Source: Ditylenchus dipsaci (lineage: Eukaryota > Nematoda > Chromadorea > Rhabditida > Anguinidae). Taken from it: 64,000 bases of DNA. The stretch covers positions 62,001 to 126,000 of the forward strand of contig SADC01000266.1 of assembly GCA_004194705.1 (NCBI GenBank), in the 5' to 3' direction. Both the position numbers and the translations under genes were made by a program. The notes beneath the pieces are model-generated. The model was not told where the DNA came from, ran no database searches, and was given only the letters and a program-made list of their open reading frames with translations. The stretch's first letter is position 1. The number at the start of each line of letters is the position of its first letter. Shown here in pieces: positions 58,072-64,000 of the stretch.

Positions 58072-59166
58072 CAGTCGAGTCCCGCATTAGTGTACACTTA
58101 AGGGACCGGCCTCAGGTGTACACTAATGCCGATGTACACTAAAGCGAGAGAAAGTTTTTAAAACTCCGGCCAGCTGTACACTAAATCGGAAGAAACTGAG
58201 AAAGTATTTCCTTTATTCAATCGTTTTTTTATTTAAACAAACAAGAATCAGTAAATAACAAAACTAGAAGTTGGGGTGCCGCGATGCGGAATATGGTGGA
58301 AAACATGAATTTTAGGTATTTAAAGCATATTACCTGACATACCCACCCACCTTCCTGACATACCTGCTCATCTACCTGACATAATTACAAACTGTACTGG
58401 TATTTTTCCTAGCTGCCCTCATTTAAAAATCCTTTCAGAACAATATTAGAACTATTAACATCGAAAAAGTGCAAGCTAGCACAAGGATTCTTTTGCCTTG
58501 GTCCCCAAGGCAATCTAAAGATTTATTCTAAAATGCCTTGTTCCCCCTGTAGTTATTGACCACTGGCTATTTGCTTTCTCTATGCTATATTTTCGAGCCT
58601 TTTTTCGGATTCTCTGCGGCTGAAGAATCGATGAAATGCTTCTTCAAATGAGTCTCTTTCAAAATTTAGAAAATTATTAAAATTTTGTGTTGAGACAAGT
58701 CGAAATTTCGAAATTTTGGCGCTAGTAGCGAATACCCCCCCCCATGCATCCGACCTTTAAAAATTGCTGTAACTACCTTGCAAACAACAAGTTTAGGCTT
58801 AGCCCTTAGGCTTGGGGTAGGCCAGCGTACGGAAGTTGGACTAATGAAGAGTTTGCGCACATTTTCCGGGGTCTGGGACATATATTTGGGTACTTTTACT
58901 AAAGTAAAAAAGTGAAAATCGTTGGGGGGGGGGGGGGGTATTCGCTACTAGCGTCGAAATTTTCTTTCAAAATTTAGATATGTGCACTAAAGCGAGTGTT
59001 CTTTATTTAGTCGGGACCGATCTGAAGTGTACACTAATGCGAGGTGTTCATTAATGCGGGTGTGCACTAATGCCGGGGTAAGTTACAAAGGATTTTAGTT
59101 AAACCAACCAAAGCGATCCTAGGTGTACACTAATGGGAGCGTGTACACTAAAGCGGGACTCGACTG
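58072..59166. mobile_element. pogo-like element with GTACACTAATGCG repeats, TA target site
   Basis: Ends CAGTCGAGTCCCGCATTAGT and (reversed) CAGTCGAGTCCCGCTTTAGT are flanked by TA, and GTGTACACTAAAGCG/GTGTACACTAATGC is repeated several times in both ends. A C/G-run palindrome is nested at about 58717-58963 (GCTAGTAGCGAATACCCCC mirrored). Confidence 0.78.
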
Positions 59167-59169
59167 TAT

Positions 59170-60015
59170 GATGAATAATTGTAACCACAGATCGCTCATA
59201 TATTTTCCTGATTTGCTGAAATAATTTTTCCGAATTTTTTCCGAAAAATCAACAAGCGGACGCAAGGAAAAATGGTACCCATTGTACAATAGATCCCAAA
59301 GTTCATCCGAAATTCATAACAACAAGACCCACAATCAATGAATAGAAAATTTTGGTAAAAGTATTCAAATCATCGTTTTCAAACCCCAAATATTCGTCAC
59401 TTCGTCCAAACTTTAGGAGGATACGTTTAATCGGAGTCTGACTGTACTGCAGTATTTTAAAATAGATCTTTTTTAATATCGAAGGGTTGGAAAGCACGAT
59501 ACGCTCCTGCAAAAGGGCAATAAACATGGCGAAAAGTCAAAGTCATAAATTGGCGAGCCGTAAAACAAACACCACACAAACAATCACCCTCGCACACACC
59601 TTAAGCCTGCTGCCATCTTTACAAAAGCAAACATTAATGATGCTCCTTTGCCAAACAATGACCACACATCCTAAAAGTCAGGTTGGGCAATACAATAGAT
59701 CTTACTTGCAATACAATAGCAGAAATATCAAGTATAAGTCAAACAAAATAGTTTGTGAGAAAAAATGACTTTATTCATGCCAGTGATTCACCACTATGAG
59801 CTGCTTTAATATTAATTTTATTCCACCCACATACTATTAGATATATAATATTACCGATTTGCCAAACATGGTTACCGTTAACTATGCATAGCTTACCATC
59901 AGTCACGTTCGCAATGAGCGTCAACCCAAGTGTCACCATAAGCGTTTTTTAACGCGAGACGGCTGTGAATTTTTTTCTTTTGTTAAAAAATTCTGTTAGT
60001 ACCATCTTGTAGCTA
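59170..60015. other. Intergenic stretch
   Basis: It includes a solo end (GTTTAATCGGAGTCTGACTG-TA, about 59425-59446) of a CAGTC-type element and an open frame of 93 codons (59487-59768) with no recognisable motif and no splice support. Confidence 0.4.
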
Positions 60016-60020
60016 AGATA

Positions 60021-60250
60021 CCGTATTTGCTCTAATTGCTCGACACCCCCTAATTTGAAGACCTATGTCTTCAGGCCAGAGAAATTATTTTGCAAAGCTG
60101 TTTATTGCATTTTTTAACTTTCACGAGCTCTACCGATTCCACTTTTCAGATTTTGAAGTTTCACCCAAAATCTTGTGATCGACCTAAAATTTTTCTGATT
60201 TTCGGGGCTTGAAAAATAGCTCGACTGTCGAGCAATTAGAGGAAATACCG
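60021..60250. mobile_element. Complete ACCGTATTTCCTCTAAT-family MITE
   Basis: The left CCGTATTTGCTCTAATTGCTCG is mirrored by CGAGCAATTAGAGGAAATAC, with TA at both flanks. The interior shares AACTTTCACGAGCTCTACCG and TTTCAGATTTTGAAGTTTCAC with the copy at 51872-52104. Other ends of the family are at about 7347, 17880, 45280, 57779 and 62778. Confidence 0.7.
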
Positions 60251-60356
60251 TATAGGGTTTTAAATAGGCTATGATCAAGTTGTGTCTGATCAAAAATTTT
60301 GGTTAAAAATGCTTAGGTTGCATTCAGGGCGACACTCGGCCGAGTGTGTGCCTGAG

Positions 60357-60590
60357 TGGGCCCTATCCAACAAAGGGGGGGGTTTACCTTGGTCCCCTGT
60401 TGAATTTTTTCGTTATTCAGGCAAAAAATAGGCCAGTGTATGTTAGGACAGACTCAAAGTTAAGTCTGAATATGTTTGAGTCGTCCTATATACGCTGACC
60501 GACCTTTGATAAGCGTAAAGCCTAAAATATAACAAAAAACAACAGGGGGACCAAGGCGAAAAAAACCCTCTTTGTTGGATAGGGCCGCCT
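60357..60590. mobile_element. Palindromic MITE with GGCCCTATCCAACAAAG ends
   Basis: GGGCCCTATCCAACAAAGGG is mirrored by CCTCTTTGTTGGATAGGGCC. Its inner CCTTGGTCCCCTGTTG/CAACAGGGGGACCAAGG and GGCCAGTGTATGTTAGGACAG also pair. Confidence 0.7.
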
Positions 60591-61403
60591 GAGTATCAAC
60601 CTGAGTGCGGACCTAAGGACTTTTAATCGCAAATTTTTGATCACACGTGGCTTGTTCATAAAATCTAGGGACCAAGGTAACTCAACCTAAAAGGGTACGT
60701 GGACATCTCTAAAAGATTAAAAAAGATAAGATTTGAACATAGTTTGTGAACTGGGGCGTACCGCTAAAGAACTCTGGTACGCATCACACTTAGCTTTATA
60801 TATAGCAATTTTAATTCACATGCTCATTTACAACCATATGCTGAAAAGCACTGATTAACCGTCAGCAACTGTCCTAACTTTGCGATTACAAGCATATGAC
60901 CATCAAAATGAAAGGAAATCAGCCAAAATGATGCTCACTTAGCTTTATATCGCCTGAATCTGCACTCGTTTCGTTTTTTCTATACGCGTTTAATAACTTT
61001 CTAGAGTCACGATATCATGAGAAATCAGTTAAAAATATTTTCACCCCAAAATCTCTGCAGACAAATCAGGTGACTAGGAAGTTTAGACTAGGGAAGAAAC
61101 AAGTACTTTTGAGGGGTGGGATTTCGGTATTATTCTGGCACTGACGTTTTTGCAATTTTAATTCACATGCTCATTACAACCATATGCTGAAAATGACGCC
61201 AAGAAGCAGGGCTACATTTTAAGTATAAGGTTGTAAATGATCGTGTAAATTAAAATTGCAAAAAAAAGTCCGTTCAAAATATTACCAAAAGTTCTGGGAT
61301 AGTCCAGGATAGAATGGCATGGAAGTGGACATGGTTGTATGTTTTTTGAATCCTAGTTTTGACTTTGTACTAACTTTCTCTGGTTGATAGCTCAAAGGAA
61401 GGA

Positions 61404-61846
61404 CTTATGCTGTTGACGGCGCACCCCAAATTTTTTGTTTTTGACAATAGATACAACCTTGTTACATCAGAATTCATTTATTACAAATCAAAAAGATCAT
61501 ACATTCTCGACGACTTGCCTGAAAGATATCAGCATCTCACGGACCAAACCACTTCATAAATTTTCGATCATGAGACAGGGGCGCATACGCAAGAGTTAGA
61601 ATCTTTCTGGCAGAATTAGTACAAGCACCGCACAAAAAGAAATTCGGAACGGCAAGAACCTTATTTCAGTCGAGTATCTGATTTTGTGTGGAGAAGAAAT
61701 TTAATGGATGTGATATTTCTATCATTTGTGGTCTCAAATTGCGGAATTGTATGTTTTTTGATTTGTAATAAATGAATTTCTGATGTAACAAAGGTTGTAT
61801 ATTGTCAAAAAACAAAAATTTGGGGTGGCGCCGTCAACAGCATAAG
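61404..61846. mobile_element. MITE with CTTATGCTGTTGACGGCGC ends
   Basis: CTTATGCTGTTGACGGCGC is mirrored by GCGCCGTCAACAGCATAAG. The arms of about 95 nt (CCCCAAATTTTTTGTTTTTG, TTGTTACATCAGAATTCATT) are well conserved, and the centre is unrelated sequence. Confidence 0.72.
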
Positions 61847-61984
61847 TACCCAAAGGAAAGCTTTGAACTCTTGCTAACATTTTGGTATATGAACGCGTGA
61901 CTTGTAAAAAAAAGTCAAGAAATAAAAATAGAACCAGTCACAGAAAACCCCCAAAACGAACGGTTTCCGTAAACTTAGCAGGTA

Positions 61985-62130
61985 TAGCCTGTAAATCAGC
62001 TCCAGGAATTCGTAATCATGATCTGATGATTTTATTGGATAGCCAAGAGTGTAAGGATCATTTTGACCACAAACTAGTAAATAAAGAAGATAAAGAAGGG
62101 TGTGCACCCATGGGGATTTGAACTTGAGAG
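61985..62130 (-). mobile_element. tRNA-derived SINE, copy 2
   Basis: The minus strand has AGTTCAAATCCCC (B box, about 62110-62122), then TTTATTTACTAGTTTGTGGT, CAAAATGATC and CTCTTGGCTATCCAA, as in copy 1. The plus-strand open frame over this place is accidental. Confidence 0.55.
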
Positions 62131-62420
62131 TTCAAAATATTCGCATCATGATTTGCACCCCCCCCTTTAAAGGACCATAGCCATCGCCGACAACGAGAAT
62201 TTCAAATGTTTGAATTGGCACTGTACCTTTGACTTGCTTCGAATGACTCAAAGAGTAAAATGAAAGACGAAAGAGAACTGTCCCGCGCGAATTCAAACAG
62301 TTGAATTCTCGGTGTCGGCGACGGCTATGGCCTTTAAAGGGGCATGCCACTGCCAATAAGTTTGATTTCAAATGTTTGAATTCCCGGGCACCAGTTTTCA
62401 GATGAAGACAAAATGAATTT
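62130..62420. mobile_element. TTTAAAGGACCATAGCC palindrome pair
   Basis: TTTAAAGGACCATAGCCATC on the left is mirrored by GACGGCTATGGCCTTTAAAG at about 62325, with CGGCGACAACGAGAATTCAA... inner arms. Directly after is a second, TTAAAGGGGCATGCCACTGC, whose partner I did not find. Both belong to the TTAA group. Confidence 0.55.
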
Positions 62421-62805
62421 GAAATCACTTTTCATTTCAAAAAAATTATGGTATCCTTTTAGTCGTCTCACTTTTTGCGATACTTTTTCCGTAACACTTA
62501 TTATCTTGTTAGCAATACCCAATCTAGGGGCAAACTAATATGGTGGTAATTTTCGGTTTCTCGTATGAAAATGTTAGGGTTTTTTTTGCACAGCTTTATC
62601 TCGGAGTTCAGGTGGTCGATAACTCGCTTCTTAGGTCAAGCAATTTTCTCGTATCAGTTATCGTCCAAATCCGATCCCCGACACCAATGTAATGTTATAA
62701 AAGCATCAATTTTTAACCAACATAAACGATCCCACTTGCCAATATGGACGTGGTATCCTTATCATTTAACATCATTACCGTATTCCTTTAATAGAGCCCC
62801 ATTTG

Positions 62806-63060
62806 TCAATATACTTCAGGGTGTATCTCAGGGCTGAGTGAATATTTTACAAAGATATTTATTGCATTTTCTTGACTCCTAAGAGTATGTAAAGTCATTT
62901 GAAACGATACGTTTTTATAATATCTCATCAAAAATCCATTTGCATGTGTAGAACCTTCATTTGATGCGAAAGTCCAACAGAATTTCTCAGATTTGTCTAG
63001 TCCAGCTGATTGGAAGATGTGTTTGGCTTTAGCGAAAGCACTCATTTTCACAGACGACAT
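62806..63060 (-). CDS. Small open frame of uncertain status
   Basis: Reads MSSVKMSAFAKAKHIFQSAG and LDKSEKFCWTFASNEGSTHA and on to a stop at 62806. The first 45 codons look coding (charged, balanced) but the tail does not, so an unseen splice donor near 62930 is likely. A plus-strand ACCGTATTCC MITE end overlaps the 3' part. No family match. Confidence 0.35.
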   Translation of the reverse strand: MSSVKMSAFAKAKHIFQSAGLDKSEKFCWTFASNEGSTHANGFLMRYYKNVSFQMTLHTLRSQENAINIFVKYSLSPEIHPEVY

Positions 63061-63388
63061 TTTGGATGTTGGGATACTAATACAAGGTATTCGGAAGGTC
63101 GTGATGAAATTGAGATAGAAACATCTTGAAATAGACTAGAGTAACGATAATACGAAGTTTCGGTCATTCGAAAAGCGCCAAAAATTGATAATTGAACAAT
63201 GTCGTCATCCTGCGACATAACACAATCCTTCTCTGTTTGTCATAGTTTCACATTTCGACTAACCACAAATTCATTCCTCGCGACATCATTCGAAATTACA
63301 AAACCCAAACAGCAAGTCACTTTACTGCGCCAGAGAACACATACATAAAAAATCCGACAATAAGAAACTTATTTTAACAACAGTCGAA

Positions 63389-63702
63389 TCAAATGTATTC
63401 TCTCTTCAATACGTCTCTTCTGAACTTGCAGCCTTCCGCCAGGCGCGCTTTTCCTCCAGTAGGCTACAGAGATCAGTTCCACATCCAACGCAGGAGACAA
63501 CGGTAGAGGCATGGCTGAAGGTAGTCGTATCTTGGGTGCAACCGGGACACTTCACATCCCAAATAAATTTACTAAAACTAGAAAGCTTATAAAAATATTA
63601 AAACTACCATAAAAACGAATTCGGATGCTGACGAGTCGCTTGAGCTTGTGTCGCGTGAGCTCATCTTCCTTGTCGGTTGAAACAAATCCTTTCCGAGGGC
63701 AT
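63389..63702 (-). CDS. RPS27: Ribosomal protein eS27 (two coding exons, frame-shifted in assembly)
   Basis: A small-subunit ribosomal protein with a C4 zinc finger. Exon one (63608-63702) starts at ATG 63702 and reads LGKDLFQPT, then [12 protein letters not shown], then HPNSFL, each in a different frame. A 36-nt intron (GTAGTT...TTTTAG) follows. Exon two (63571 downward) reads [20 protein letters not shown] and [16 protein letters not shown], then after one indel [20 protein letters not shown] to TGA at 63389-63391. The four zinc Cys (CPGC, CVGC-type) are all present. The human protein has KDLLHPS, HKKKRLVQSPNS, DVKCPGC, CVGC, TGGKARLTEGCSFRRK in the same order. Three or four one-base losses are needed to explain the frames, each plausible as a homopolymer undercall. 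Confidence 0.92.
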
Positions 63703-63729
63703 CTTGCTTACGCTTGACGAAAGAGCTTC
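63703..63729 (-). promoter_or_regulatory. eS27 5' UTR with splice acceptor
   Basis: CATTTAG|AAGCTC puts an acceptor 27 nt upstream of the ATG, so a further non-coding exon is expected upstream. eS27 genes often have an intron near the start codon. The promoter itself was not located. Confidence 0.5.
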
Positions 63730-63809
63730 TAAATGAGTTTAACGAATGGTTACTTGCAAAAAAATATAACAAATGAGACAGCACAAGTAATCTTTAGCGG
63801 CTGTAACTA

Positions 63810-64000
63810 ATTTCACGCCGCCAATATTAACTGATTTACCCCGCCAAATTATTTTTTTATCCCGCCAAATTTGAATTTTGAGCAAAATACTGGTCCAATA
63901 CGGATTCCACCCTTAACCATTCTCAAACCATCTAACCACCCTAAACATCCCAAACTGCTCCAGACCAGTATCTAACACCCCAAATCAGTGCTTAGTTGGT
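63810..64000. repeat. Start of an array-like region at window edge
   Basis: CCCGCCAAATT or a close variant occurs three times between 63830 and 63880, followed by repeated (C)CATC-TAACCACCC units. It may be the arm of another foldback element cut by the window edge. Confidence 0.4.

Overview
The window is nuclear DNA of an animal, most likely an invertebrate. It is AT-rich, with spliced genes (GT-AG introns, several only 36-60 nt long), AATAAA signals, and the genes of a metazoan: a GRIP-type multi-PDZ scaffold and ribosomal protein eS27. I cannot name the species. Most of the sequence is intron or intergenic DNA packed with cut-and-paste transposons and palindromic MITEs, many nested inside each other. 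Many clear coding exons are broken by single-base indels, often repairable by restoring a base to a short homopolymer run, so uncorrected sequencing error is a strong alternative to real mutation.

Layout. 1-22.9 kb, minus strand: a GRIP-like gene read right to left. PDZ1 (second half), PDZ2, PDZ3, a linker and PDZ4 lie on exons at about 22.8, 22.5, 21.7, 21.5, 18.4, 16.8, 10.3-8.4 (tentative), 6.1, 3.1 and 2.3 kb. The rest of the gene lies beyond position 1. A 2.45 kb segment is repeated head to tail at 10.3-15.2 kb. Three tentative 5' exons lie at 24.8-25.2 kb. 26.3-28.6 kb: a complete hAT transposon with 8 bp target duplication. 28.7-30.7 kb: a second element with 9 bp duplication and remains of a Mutator-like protein.

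31.4-36.4 kb, plus strand: an intact, unrecognised multi-exon gene. Its internal exons are nearly all phase-2 multiples of three, a basic motif is duplicated, and it may end in a hydrophobic tail. Its second intron holds three transposons nested in one another inside a fourth. 38.8-43.6 kb: three further elements, one of which (40316-42493) encloses the possible last exons of that gene. 44.5-44.9 kb and 55.5 kb: minus-strand exons of unidentified genes. 45.5-49.3 kb: a mariner-like element with a broken transposase, itself inserted in a MITE and carrying others. 49.8-62.5 kb: large palindromes and MITEs with little coding sequence. 63.4-63.7 kb, minus strand: eS27.

The most unusual feature is a class of at least nine transposons whose inverted ends are built from short tandem repeats. 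Each has a different repeat unit, all share this architecture, and each has its own 8 or 9 bp target-site duplication.
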